A program made the translations under genes and the position numbers. A DNA stretch of 64,000 bases, from NCBI RefSeq assembly GCF_013266695.1, contig NZ_JABRXF010000003.1:124001-188000 (forward strand), read 5' to 3'. The notes beneath the pieces are model-generated. The model was not told where the DNA came from. It saw only the letters and a program-made list of their open reading frames with translations, and did no database searches. Shown piece after piece: positions 1-7,872 of this stretch (positions are counted from its first letter, which is position 1; the number at the start of each line of letters is the position of its first letter). Source of the stretch: Hongsoonwoonella zoysiae (GTDB lineage Bacteria > Pseudomonadota > Alphaproteobacteria > Rhizobiales > Stappiaceae).

Positions 1-47
1 AGCTGGCGATTGAGGTCGAGATCGTCTTCGACAACGAGAATGCGCAT
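1..47 (-). CDS. Response regulator, N-terminal fragment (cut by window edge)
   Basis: Only the first 15 codons and part of a sixteenth are inside the window. They read MRILVVEDDLDLNRQ, the classic start of an OmpR/PhoP-type receiver domain: a hydrophobic beta-1 strand followed by the acidic Glu-Asp-Asp cluster that binds Mg2+. The gene starts 24 nt after the stop of the PepSY-like gene on the same strand, so the two are probably co-transcribed. In rhizobia this arrangement, a small secreted protein then a response regulator then a kinase, resembles feuN-feuP-feuQ. That identity is inferred from context because the rest of the gene is outside the window. Confidence 0.8.
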   Translation of the reverse strand, partial: MRILVVEDDLDLNRQ

Positions 48-71
48 GAATTCTACCGTTCAGAAATTCAG

Positions 72-362
72 TTACCTGAGCGGCCGTCCGCTCTTGGCGT
101 CGACGACGCGTTTCGTCACCTTTCCGCCGGAAAGCACGGATAGCACATAGACCAGACGTCCGCCCTGCTCGCATAGGTCGGCCCGCACGATTTCCCCGCC
201 CACGGATCGCGAGACCGCGCCGAGCGGGCGCGCCTGCCCGCTTGCCACAGCCTGTCGGGCCTGGGACTGGTTGAGGCACGCCGCCCACGCGGTCTCGCCC
301 GAAAGGGCAAGAGCCAGGAACCCGGCAAGAGCGCCTGCTGTGATTTTCCGGTATCTTTTCAT
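72..362 (-). CDS. Secreted PepSY-like protein, FeuN-like position
   Basis: The 96-residue protein has a cleavable signal peptide: Lys/Arg at the start, a hydrophobic core around residues 8-20 and an AWA cleavage motif near residue 27. The short mature domain ends in a PepSY-like pattern, with a hydrophobic strand (LVYVLSVLSGG) followed by VVDAKSGRPL. PepSY domains act as extracytoplasmic inhibitors or sensors. It lies immediately upstream of a response regulator, as FeuN does in Sinorhizobium, where a small periplasmic protein restrains the sensor FeuQ. I chose the ATG at 362 because it gives a complete signal peptide; a longer reading upstream has no signal character. The PepSY assignment is likely; the regulatory role is inferred from position. 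Confidence 0.7.
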   Translation of the reverse strand: MKRYRKITAGALAGFLALALSGETAWAACLNQSQARQAVASGQARPLGAVSRSVGGEIVRADLCEQGGRLVYVLSVLSGGKVTKRVVDAKSGRPLR

Positions 363-450
363 GGGCGCGATCCTGCAACACGTTGCATGAATAGCACATG
401 AACATATCGGCAATCGAAACGACAGTTCCCTCGGTTTCCAATCGTTTTTC

Positions 451-3400
451 CTAAACCCGAAGCTCCGCCTCGCCGGGAAGCCCGCGCCCGACCGCACCCG
501 ATATCTGGTGAATGCGGATATGGAATACCGATTGCGGCGAACCGAATATCGAAAGCTCGCCGTCCGGCTCCAGCCGCAGTTCGGGCCGTTCGGCGGCCAA
601 TGTCGCCAGAACCTCACCTGATGGAGACAGAAACTCGGCCTCGTAGGCCTCGCGTTCCTCGCCCAACGGGACGTCGGTTCCAATCCAGTTGTCGCCGCCG
701 ATGCGCGTGCGCCGGATCCAGCGGAATATCACCGCGCCATCGGCCTCGCGGCTCGCTTGGAGGTGCACCGGATCGAGCGGCAGAACGCCCCGGCCAGTGG
801 CCGCATGATCCAGCGTGACGGTTGCCGTTCCGTCGAGCGGCTGCCCCTCCGGCACGATCCGGTAGCTTTCCTGCAGCCCCAGCCGGTCGAGCGACAGCGG
901 CAGCGTAACGAAGGCATCGTCGATCAGCACGACGCGCGCGCCCTCCGGCAATCCCGCATTTGCCCCCGCTTCCGTGCCCAGTTGCCCTCGCAGCAGGCGG
1001 CTCAGCCTGTAGCGCCTTTCACCGATCAGTTCCGCGCTCTGGAACTGGAATATTTCTATTTCGCCGTCTTCGGGGATCGCCACCAGCGTATTCGCACCGC
1101 CAAGCACATCGAGATCGGGCCTTGAAGACAGAATTCCGCCGTAAAGCTCCACCTCGGCCTGCGTAGCGTTGTCCCAGCGTCCTGTCGGTCCCGGCATCAG
1201 GCCCGTCGCAAGCTCTCCCATGGTCGCCGGCCGCTCGATCCGCGTCACAGGCGCAAGTCCCCCCATTTCGGCACCGCGGTAGACGGCAAGCCCGCCGGGC
1301 CATGGCGAAGCAAAGGCGGCGATGCGCGGCGCGTGGTCGGCCTCGCCGCCGGGAAGTGCAGGAAGATCGACGATGATCGCCTCCGCCGGGCCGGATCGGG
1401 AAAGCGTCACCCGCCCCAGCCCGCCGAATTCGTGCGTTTCATGGGTAATCACCGGCGGCGCGCTCACGCTTCTTGCCGCGACGAGCCGGACAGGGCCATC
1501 CTCCACCGTTTCCACCCGCAGCGTAATTTTCCGGGCAAGCCCCGATTCTTGCGACGGCAGAAGATCGAGAATATCGCCCGGCTCCACATCCAGGCGATGC
1601 GGGGAAAGCGCAAAGCGGATGTCCTCCCGCTCCGCCCATTGGCGCACGAGCGCCTGTTCTGCGTAGCGGCCAAGCGTTTCCGCGTCCGCGACGGCGCCCG
1701 TATCCGTCTCGGCCACGCGGCGGCTTTCGCCTTCGATCCTGCGCGAGGCAACGACGAAGCGCCGGTGATCGCGCAAGACGTCGCGGGCGGCAAAGCGGAT
1801 TTCCGCCGCCAGATCGCTCGCATGGTTGCGCAGGATAGAAACCGGCGGCTCGTCCGGCCCCGCATCGGCAAGGTCGTCCTCGCCGATTTCGGAAACGGGC
1901 GGCCGCCATGCGGGCGCAAGCGTTATCCGGTCGCCGAGATCCGCGCCCGTTGCGCCGAACGCCGTGCCGAGAGGCTCGATCACGCGCCGGGGCGAGGCCG
2001 GCCCCGCAACGGCGATACCATCGATGACGCCGGTTACGTTTTCGGCTGTCAGTACGTGACCCGGCACGCCGAGGTCGAGCGCGAGACCCTCCGCAAGGCC
2101 TTTCAGCGACATCCCGCCCAGCCTGCCGTTCAGCCAGTGGCCCGCACGCCAGTTCGCCCCGTCCGCCCAGACGTCCGCGCTTGCCGGAAAGGTCGGAAAG
2201 GGCCTCGCGTCCCACGACCAGAGATGAATATTGGAGGCATCGACCATCGGCCCGCCATAGACGGACGACACCGGGTTGTCGCCCATCGCGAAGTCCGGGT
2301 GATCGTCGCTCCACCAGCTCAACTGCGCTTCCAGCGCGCGGCGCTGCATCAGGTCGTCTCGCGCCCCGGTGGAAAAATGCGGCAGCGCGCTTTCGGCGGA
2401 TTTCGGGTCGGGAAAGACGTTCGGCTGGTTCGCACCCTTGTCGACGGCGGGAAAGCCAAGTTCGGTGAACCAGATCGGCTTTGCCTCCGGCACCCAGGCC
2501 GTCGGCGCAGCATCTTCCACGCCGGCCGTTCGCTCGAAGTGCGGGTTCGCCCACCAGCCGGCAAGGTCCTTCGCCCGGAAAACGAATGGCTTTCCGTATG
2601 CCCCGTCGGTTATCGGCGTGCGGGTGCCGGCCTTCCGGTCCTCCTCGCTAGCGTAATACCAGTCGAAATATTCTCCGCCCGCGATGGACCCGCGCAACGC
2701 TTCGATGTCGTACGGGTCGAAGTTTCCGTCCGGGTCGCCGCCGTCGCGCTGGTCGGCGATCGGCAGGTAATTGTCGATGCCGACCATGTCGATCGCCGGG
2801 TCCGCCCACAGCGGGTCGAGGGGAAAGCGCAATTCGCCCGGCACCGGTGTGTGGCTGCCGTATTCGCTCCAGTCGGCGGCATAGGTGATCTTCGTTTCCC
2901 CTCCAACGATGGAGCGCACATCGCCCGCAAGCGTGCGAAGCGCTTCCACGAAAGGGTAGCCGCCCGCATTATCGCCGAGCCTCGTCAGCCCGCGCATTTC
3001 CGAACCGATCAGCATCGCGTCGACGCCGCCCGCGGCTTCAGAAAGATGCGCGTAATGGAGAATGAAGCGCCGGTAGCTCCATTCGGTCGGCCCGTTGTAG
3101 CCGACGCCCGCCGCCTGCGGCTGAAAATCGCCCGGCGACGCCCTTCCGGCAAATGCCGCTATCTCACCCGCAGCCGCCGCCTGTCCATCCGATCCCGTAA
3201 TCCTGCCCCGCCATGGGTAGGCGGCCTGTTCCTGCCCGCCATAGGGGTCCGGCAGCGCATTCCCGGGCGCGATATCCATCAGCACGAAGGGATAGAGAAC
3301 GACGCGAAGTCCGCGCGCCTTCAGCTCCTTGATCGCGGAGATGACGGAAGCGTCGGACGGCGTGCCTCCATAGGCCGGGTGCCCGTCGATGAGGCTCACG

Positions 3401-4338
3401 GTTTCGGCCTGCGCGCGCCCGATCCCGCTGACGGCCCAAGTTGCGCCGCGCGTGGTCTTCGCCGCATTTTCCGTCTTCGGGCGAATGGTGCATTGCCCCG
3501 CGCGCAGGTCGTCGCCGAACCAGGCCACCACCAACGCCACGCTTTCAAGGTTCGGGCAAAGCGCCGTCAACTCATCGAGCGAGGCAAGGAAATTGCTGTC
3601 GGCGTGCAGGACGTGCCGGTTTTCCGTCTCGCTCACCCCGCGCCTTGGCGTGCGCGAGACTTCCTTTGGTTCATAGACGAATTCGCCCGCACCGGGAATG
3701 ATGCTCACCGCGCGCACCATCGGCTCCAGCCGGTCGGCGGCGCGGATCACCTCGAAGGAAAGCTGCGGCAGGCGGTTGCCGAAAGGTTCCAGCGGCAGCC
3801 GCTCGAAGACGACATAGGCCGTATGGCGATAGGCCGACGTCTCGCCCTGCTTCGCCGAAATCAGCGGGTCGGCGGGCTGCTCACCCGAACCGAGGTAGAC
3901 ACGATAGGTCAGGTTCGAAAGGTCGAGCGGCTTGCCGTCCGCCCATACCCGGCCGACGTGGCTTAGGGACCCCTGGGCAAGCGCGACCGCGAAATTGGCG
4001 AAATAGCGATAGCTCCTGACGCTCGCACCGCCACGGTCGCCGCCCTTTCCGCCCTGGCGCTCCTCGCTCACCGCCTCCTCGAAGCGCGTCGCCCAGATCA
4101 CTTGGCCCGCAAGCCGCACACGACCATAGATAAGCGGGATAGATGCGCCTTCGCTCGACGCCTGCACGTCGAGGTCGGCAAGCCTGCGGCCTTCGACGGT
4201 CCGGCTCTCGCCGAAAAGCGCGCTGTCGATCGCGCTTCCCGCGATCGCACCCGCCGCCTGGCCCAAAACAGCACCCAGAGGTCCGCCGAAGGCCGCACCC
4301 AGCGCCTGCCCCGCCGCTGTCAGAACGAGCGTTGCCAT
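451..4338 (-). CDS. GTA host-specificity / baseplate megatron protein (g15)
   Basis: This 1295-residue protein is the last gene of the GTA cluster and corresponds to RcGTA gp15, the large protein at the tail tip that contacts the recipient cell envelope. The N-terminus is a Gly/Ala-rich hydrophobic stretch (residues 1-50). A TIM-barrel, glycoside-hydrolase-like GTA domain follows, roughly residues 330-680, recognisable by WFTELGFPA near residue 620. Tail-fibre-like beta domains follow, with the typical LLRGQLGTE motif in the C-terminal third. Its ATG overlaps the g14 stop (TAATG), and a GGAGG lies a few bases upstream inside g14, so translation is coupled. Length and order match the family. 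Whether it binds a polysaccharide in this host cannot be seen from the sequence. Confidence 0.92.
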   Translation of the reverse strand: MATLVLTAAGQALGAAFGGPLGAVLGQAAGAIAGSAIDSALFGESRTVEGRRLADLDVQASSEGASIPLIYGRVRLAGQVIWATRFEEAVSEERQGGKGGDRGGASVRSYRYFANFAVALAQGSLSHVGRVWADGKPLDLSNLTYRVYLGSGEQPADPLISAKQGETSAYRHTAYVVFERLPLEPFGNRLPQLSFEVIRAADRLEPMVRAVSIIPGAGEFVYEPKEVSRTPRRGVSETENRHVLHADSNFLASLDELTALCPNLESVALVVAWFGDDLRAGQCTIRPKTENAAKTTRGATWAVSGIGRAQAETVSLIDGHPAYGGTPSDASVISAIKELKARGLRVVLYPFVLMDIAPGNALPDPYGGQEQAAYPWRGRITGSDGQAAAAGEIAAFAGRASPGDFQPQAAGVGYNGPTEWSYRRFILHYAHLSEAAGGVDAMLIGSEMRGLTRLGDNAGGYPFVEALRTLAGDVRSIVGGETKITYAADWSEYGSHTPVPGELRFPLDPLWADPAIDMVGIDNYLPIADQRDGGDPDGNFDPYDIEALRGSIAGGEYFDWYYASEEDRKAGTRTPITDGAYGKPFVFRAKDLAGWWANPHFERTAGVEDAAPTAWVPEAKPIWFTELGFPAVDKGANQPNVFPDPKSAESALPHFSTGARDDLMQRRALEAQLSWWSDDHPDFAMGDNPVSSVYGGPMVDASNIHLWSWDARPFPTFPASADVWADGANWRAGHWLNGRLGGMSLKGLAEGLALDLGVPGHVLTAENVTGVIDGIAVAGPASPRRVIEPLGTAFGATGADLGDRITLAPAWRPPVSEIGEDDLADAGPDEPPVSILRNHASDLAAEIRFAARDVLRDHRRFVVASRRIEGESRRVAETDTGAVADAETLGRYAEQALVRQWAEREDIRFALSPHRLDVEPGDILDLLPSQESGLARKITLRVETVEDGPVRLVAARSVSAPPVITHETHEFGGLGRVTLSRSGPAEAIIVDLPALPGGEADHAPRIAAFASPWPGGLAVYRGAEMGGLAPVTRIERPATMGELATGLMPGPTGRWDNATQAEVELYGGILSSRPDLDVLGGANTLVAIPEDGEIEIFQFQSAELIGERRYRLSRLLRGQLGTEAGANAGLPEGARVVLIDDAFVTLPLSLDRLGLQESYRIVPEGQPLDGTATVTLDHAATGRGVLPLDPVHLQASREADGAVIFRWIRRTRIGGDNWIGTDVPLGEEREAYEAEFLSPSGEVLATLAAERPELRLEPDGELSIFGSPQSVFHIRIHQISGAVGRGLPGEAELRV

Positions 4339-4769
4339 TAAAATACCTCCGGAAAGGAAAATGCCGCCGCCACCCGCCTGCGCCATGCCGGCACGAACGG
4401 GCTTTCGACGACGGATACGCCCTCATAGGCGTGGATGATGGTTTCAGGCGTCGTGAGAAGTGCGGCGTGTTTTGCCGGTGCGCCATCGCGCCAGCGGAAG
4501 AGAAGCACCTCTCCGGGCCGCGCTTGCGCCACGTCCACCTCGCGCATGTGCCGCCGTGCCGCTTCGAGGAAGGTTTCCCTGCCCCCCGCCTCCGCCCAGT
4601 CGGGGCCATAGGGCGGCATCGCTTCCGGCTCATGCCCGTATAGCTCGCGCCAGAGCCCGCGAATGAGGCCGAGGCAATCCGCACCCGCGCCCTTGCAGCT
4701 TGCCTGATGGCGATAGGGCGTGCCGATCCAGCCGCGCGCCATCGCGACGATCCGCTCTCGGTCGATCAT
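4338..4769 (-). CDS. GTA NlpC/P60 cell-wall peptidase (g14)
   Basis: The 143-residue protein belongs to the NlpC/P60 cysteine peptidases found in GTA and tailed-phage tail tips. Cys32 in GADCLGL and His101 in PAKHAALL form the expected catalytic pair, and WIGTPYRH near the N-terminus is typical of the subfamily. In RcGTA this protein sits in the baseplate and is thought to open the peptidoglycan of the recipient during DNA delivery. The gene lies between the hub gene g13 (35 nt upstream) and g15, whose start overlaps its stop. It has no signal peptide, as expected of a particle component rather than a host autolysin. Confidence 0.92.
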   Translation of the reverse strand: MIDRERIVAMARGWIGTPYRHQASCKGAGADCLGLIRGLWRELYGHEPEAMPPYGPDWAEAGGRETFLEAARRHMREVDVAQARPGEVLLFRWRDGAPAKHAALLTTPETIIHAYEGVSVVESPFVPAWRRRVAAAFSFPEVF

Positions 4770-4804
4770 CGGAAATCCCGTCGGTTGTTCAGGAAGGAAA
4801 ACGC

Positions 4805-5698
4805 TCAGGAAACGACCGGGCCGCCGTCGTTCTCGCCCGTGTCGCGGCCCGGATAGGCAAGCGCGAAATCGTTTCCGGGCATATGCGGAAAGCCCTGGAA
4901 GTTGAGTCCATTGCCGAATTTTTCTCGACAGGTGCCGTAGCGTTTGTCGCAGCCCGCCTGCAGCCGCACGATCGTCCCGCTGGCAGGCGCATCGGCAAAC
5001 GGCAAGAGCAGGTCGACGATACGATCATCGCCGTCTTCACGGTCGCCGACGATCTCCACCGAGCGCCCCGCCATCGCGCCGTCCAGCACCGTCAGCCGCC
5101 CGCCGGAAAACCAGCTCGGCCCGTATCCGCCAAGCCCGGAGAGCCTGATCCGTCCCGCCTCGCTGCCGTCCGTCACCACGCCTTCGCCGCTGAAGGCCGG
5201 GTCGGTCACGTCCACCGTGCAGCGCCGGTCGCCCAGATCCGCATCGCAGAGGCGGGAAAAGACACGGCCCCTCGCCTGATCGAGGTGATGGGCGAGCGAG
5301 CGAAGCTCCGCCTGGAACGTCGCGCCCGTCCGGCGCACCTCGCCGATCTCGGCTTTCCTCAGGAGCATGAAATGTTCGGGCGCGCTCCAGTCGACGCGGG
5401 TGACTGTGACGCTCGCCCCGTCCCAGAGCCCGGCGTCGAGGTCTTCCGCCGATATCGCGTCGGATGACAGGAACCCCGTCGCTTCAGCGCTGCCTGCCGC
5501 AAACCCGGGGCCGGAGGTCGCGGATCCCGTTTCCAGCCCCTGCCCCGGTTCGTGGCTGACACCACCCAGAAGGATCGCCCGGTCATGATCGGTAAAGCCG
5601 AAAACGGCGCCATCCTTGCGCGTCACGGTCCAGCAGGTCGCAAGCGTCGTCGTTTCGCCGGCAAGCCGCGCGGCAAAACCGTCCGGAATTGTTTTCAT
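4805..5698 (-). CDS. GTA tail hub protein, DUF2163 family (g13)
   Basis: The 297-residue protein has a DUF2163 N-terminal domain and a C-terminal BR0599-like domain, the architecture of the GTA hub. The N-terminus is typical (MKTIPDGFAARLAGETTTLATCW, abbreviated here). The C-terminal half has two cysteine pairs, CDADLGDRRC and GCDKRYGTCREKF. In the structural study of RcGTA the equivalent hub protein was reported to hold an iron-sulfur cluster, and four conserved cysteines here fit that; the cluster itself is inferred. It lies 9 nt after g12 and upstream of g14, the standard order. The hub joins the tail tube to the cell-penetrating tip. Confidence 0.92.
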   Translation of the reverse strand: MKTIPDGFAARLAGETTTLATCWTVTRKDGAVFGFTDHDRAILLGGVSHEPGQGLETGSATSGPGFAAGSAEATGFLSSDAISAEDLDAGLWDGASVTVTRVDWSAPEHFMLLRKAEIGEVRRTGATFQAELRSLAHHLDQARGRVFSRLCDADLGDRRCTVDVTDPAFSGEGVVTDGSEAGRIRLSGLGGYGPSWFSGGRLTVLDGAMAGRSVEIVGDREDGDDRIVDLLLPFADAPASGTIVRLQAGCDKRYGTCREKFGNGLNFQGFPHMPGNDFALAYPGRDTGENDGGPVVS

Positions 5699-5707
5699 TG
5701 AAATAAC

Positions 5708-6352
5708 TCAGGTGGAAGGGAGGATTTCGATCAGCGGCACGCTCGGCAGCCGTCCCGCCTCGAAATGCGTCAGGCTCATTTCCAGCCGGTCCGTATCGAA
5801 GCGCACGGGAACGTCGAATTCGAACCCCGCCGTCACCTCCGTACCTGCCGCAGGTGGCATGGCGAGCGTCACCGTTCCCGTCTGCGCATCGAGCGTGAAA
5901 TCAGCACCCTCGCTCAGTTCAACCCCGTCGACGGCGACCCGCACGCTCCCCGCCACCGGCTTGGCAATATCGCGGGCGTAGGCGTTGGCGCCCGCGCCAT
6001 AAACCTTCACAAGCTGAAAGGCCGTCGCCGCCCCGTCGCCCCCGCCGATCTCGCAATCGAACGGCGAAACGCCCGCACCGGCTTGAGCGGAAGAATTGTC
6101 GAACGGGTCCTTGAAGCGGAAACCGTAGAGCCGACCCCTCGCCCGCTCGAAGAACGCCTGCACCGCCTGAAGGTCCTGAAGCGAGCGAATGCCCGTGCCC
6201 GCGTCATAACGCCGCCTGGAATGCTCCCAGCGCGCGTTTCGTTTCTCCCGGCCGGACGCAAGCGTCACGACATCCGTGCGCCTTTCCGGCCCGCCGCTCG
6301 CGCCGAACGCGATTTCGGCCGGGAACCGTTCGTCAAGAAAGCCTGCGGCCAT
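5708..6352 (-). CDS. GTA distal tail protein, DUF2460 (g12)
   Basis: The 214-residue protein belongs to the DUF2460 family, the distal tail protein of RcGTA-type particles that terminates the tail tube and anchors the hub. Diagnostic motifs are FLDERFPAEIAFGASGGP at the N-terminus, RRRYDAGTGIRSLQDL and the RLYGFRFKDPFD segment in the first half. I chose the ATG at 6352, which has an AAGGA about 10 nt upstream; an upstream TTG would add ten unconserved residues. A divergent YdcH-like gene begins 89 nt upstream, so g12-g15 are separated from g1-g11 and may need their own promoter in the 6353-6440 gap. Confidence 0.92.
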   Translation of the reverse strand: MAAGFLDERFPAEIAFGASGGPERRTDVVTLASGREKRNARWEHSRRRYDAGTGIRSLQDLQAVQAFFERARGRLYGFRFKDPFDNSSAQAGAGVSPFDCEIGGGDGAATAFQLVKVYGAGANAYARDIAKPVAGSVRVAVDGVELSEGADFTLDAQTGTVTLAMPPAAGTEVTAGFEFDVPVRFDTDRLEMSLTHFEAGRLPSVPLIEILPST

Positions 6353-6440
6353 CGAAGATATCCTTTTTTTGATTTCCCTCAAGGAACGAGGCGCCGAATA
6401 CGGCCAAGTTCAGCTCATCGAATGGAGGTCAAAAAAGACG

Positions 6441-6695
6441 ATGAGCCACGTCCCCCACGAATTGCACGAAGAATTCCCAGAAGCGGCGGAAGCCATCCAT
6501 GCCCTCAAGGGCGCGAATGCGCATTTCGCGCGCCTTGCGGATGAATACCACTCGGTCAACCGGCAGATTCACCGTGTCGAGACGGAGATCGAGCCGACAT
6601 CGGACGAAGCGCTCGAAGAACTCAAGAAACAGCGCCTCTATCTGAAGGACGAAATCGCCGCGATGATCGCGACGAGCCGAAACGTCGGCGCCTGA
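6441..6695 (+). CDS. YdcH/DUF465 family small protein
   Basis: The 84-residue protein matches the DUF465 (YdcH) family, short helical proteins of unknown function common in proteobacteria. The family pattern is visible: an N-terminal HELHEEFPE, a predicted coiled-coil hairpin around residues 20-75, and the motif LKKQRLYLKDEI followed by a short tail. The ATG has a GGAGG about 12 nt upstream. It is the only gene on the plus strand within the GTA cluster and sits exactly between g12 and g11. It is probably a host gene, since DUF465 is not a known GTA component. Its function is unknown. Confidence 0.85.
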   Translation: MSHVPHELHEEFPEAAEAIHALKGANAHFARLADEYHSVNRQIHRVETEIEPTSDEALEELKKQRLYLKDEIAAMIATSRNVGA

Positions 6696-6718
6696 GCCCC
6701 TCCTCTTCAGAGCCGGCG

Positions 6719-7309
6719 TCATAGCCCGCGCCGTCCCCGTCCGACGGCGCGGGCAACCATTGCCGAGATCTGCGTTTCGGAGCGCATGAAGCTTTCTGCA
6801 TCGCGCGTCGTGATGTTGAAGACGATCGGCGGATTTTTGCCCTCTCCCCCGTTCACCGCAACGCCCAGTCTGCCGTTTGTGCCCCGTTGAAGCGGCAGCA
6901 CCGCTTCCGGTCCCGCCTCCCCGGCAAGGCCGAGGCCGTTGCCGGCTGGAAAGAACGTCGGCGCGGCAATAACGCCGCCCTTGGCGAAAGGCGTCACGCG
7001 CGGTCCCGAAAGGGCGTTCGAAATCCCGCCCGCCGCCAGATTCCCGATGCCGGAAAACGCCCTGGAAAGGCCCGCGCCAAGTCCCTGCTCGACAGGCCTT
7101 AGCGCCCGGTCGAGAAGGCGTGAAGAAAGCCTGAGCGCGATGGAGCGAAACAGGCTGTCGAGCCTCGCGCCATCGGCCAGCGCATCGCGCAATCCGCCTC
7201 TGAGAGAACGGGATATCGCGTCTGCGCTCACCCGCGCGGCATCGAGCCGCCGCGAAAATGCATTTAGTTCTTGCGTCGGAATATCGACGGCCACCGGATC
7301 GTCGGGCAT
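6719..7309 (-). CDS. GTA tail tape measure protein (g11)
   Basis: At 196 residues this is a miniature lambda-type tape measure protein, as in RcGTA, whose tail is very short. The N-terminal half is amphipathic helix (residues 10-75). A glycine-rich region follows, with the diagnostic FAKGGVI and GEAGPEAVLPLQRG motifs around residues 110-145, typical of tape-measure C-termini. It sets tail length and is ejected with DNA. It is downstream of g10.1, but about 350 nt of mostly repetitive DNA separates them, which is unusual for this compact cluster. The start is the only ATG before the conserved N-terminal helix. Confidence 0.9.
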   Translation of the reverse strand: MPDDPVAVDIPTQELNAFSRRLDAARVSADAISRSLRGGLRDALADGARLDSLFRSIALRLSSRLLDRALRPVEQGLGAGLSRAFSGIGNLAAGGISNALSGPRVTPFAKGGVIAAPTFFPAGNGLGLAGEAGPEAVLPLQRGTNGRLGVAVNGGEGKNPPIVFNITTRDAESFMRSETQISAMVARAVGRGRRGL

Positions 7310-7440
7310 TTCCGTCCTCCTTCGTCTCTATCCAGGGTTAAAAGGCGTGACGCCGCATGGATGCATGGATCGAGGCCACCCCTGTCCGATCAAGAAATCC
7401 GCCTGAGCGGCTTCGCGCGTTTCCCGCGCACGCTCCGCCC

Positions 7441-7600
7441 TCACCCCGGGCCTGACCCGGGGCCCAATCACGGTTCAACATGCGAGGGCGATGGGGAAAC
7501 CCGTTGGGCGATGCCACGAGCCTATTGATATTTCGAGGTATTTTGCGAGGTGGATTAGGTCCCGGATCAAGTCCGGGACGACACCGAGGATGGACACTGC
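7441..7600. repeat. Palindromic repeat element inside the GTA cluster (g10.1-g11 gap)
   Basis: Two hairpins lie in this gap. One is CCCCGGG-CCTGA-CCCGGGG at 7444-7462 and the other is GTCCCGGA-TCAAG-TCCGGGAC at 7559-7579. They are variants of the CCCGGG-CTTGA-CCCGGG unit also seen near 10030, 15655 and 15770, so this is a dispersed intergenic repeat rather than a gene-specific terminator. The rest of the 7310-7659 gap holds no credible gene; the readable frames across it are repeat-derived. Confidence 0.75.
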
Positions 7601-7659
7601 CACTCCCCTTCGCCAAGCAGTCGGGAAGCGAAGCCGCATCCTTCGCGATTTTCAACGCC

Positions 7660-7866
7660 TCACCTTCCATCCGGATATCTTTCCATCAGCCCGTTGAGAA
7701 CGCCGCGCGAGATCGGCAACCGCTCGTCTGGCACGCTGAAGAGATTTGCGATTTCGCGCGGGGTCGCGGCCCAGAAGTCGCCTGGCCTCCAGCCAAGCTT
7801 CCCAAGACAAAGCGAAAGCAGCGCCTTCCAGGGAAAGGGCGCCGGACCGTCCCCCGCGCCTACATA
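7660..7866 (-). CDS. GTA tail chaperone extension g10.1 (rcc01693 family), -1 frame of g10
   Basis: In the -1 frame relative to g10 the DNA stays open to a TGA at 7662-7660. It encodes 68 residues with the rcc01693-family signature: PFPWKALLSLCLGKLGW, then PGDFWAATPREI, ending GLMERYPDGR. This frame has no ATG, GTG or TTG between its upstream in-frame stop (7881-7879) and the conserved FPW motif, so it cannot start independently by normal rules. It is most easily explained as a frameshift extension of g10, giving a 180-residue fusion, as in the G/GT tail assembly chaperones of lambda-like phages. The family match is clear; the frameshift is inferred from the missing start and the slippery site. 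Confidence 0.75.
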   Translation of the reverse strand, partial: YVGAGDGPAPFPWKALLSLCLGKLGWRPGDFWAATPREIANLFSVPDERLPISRGVLNGLMERYPDGR

Positions 7867-7872
7867 GGGTTT
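7838..7872 (-). promoter_or_regulatory. Putative -1 programmed frameshift site (slippery heptamer plus hairpin)
   Basis: On the minus strand, A-AAC-CCT occurs in the g10 frame at 7872-7866, a textbook X-XXY-YYZ heptamer. It lies two codons before the g10 TAG. Five bases (ATGTA) separate it from a hairpin: GGCGC (7860-7856) pairs with GCGCC (7842-7838), and inside it GGG can pair with UCC around a GACGG loop. Slippage by -1 would continue reading with TAT GTA GGC into the g10.1 frame. Confidence 0.7.

Noticed and set aside
1333-3966. Very long plus-strand frame (877 codons) opposite g15
   Set aside because: It is a shadow of GC-rich coding DNA on the minus strand; it has no family match, is rich in Arg and His, and the g15 frame carries clear conserved domains.
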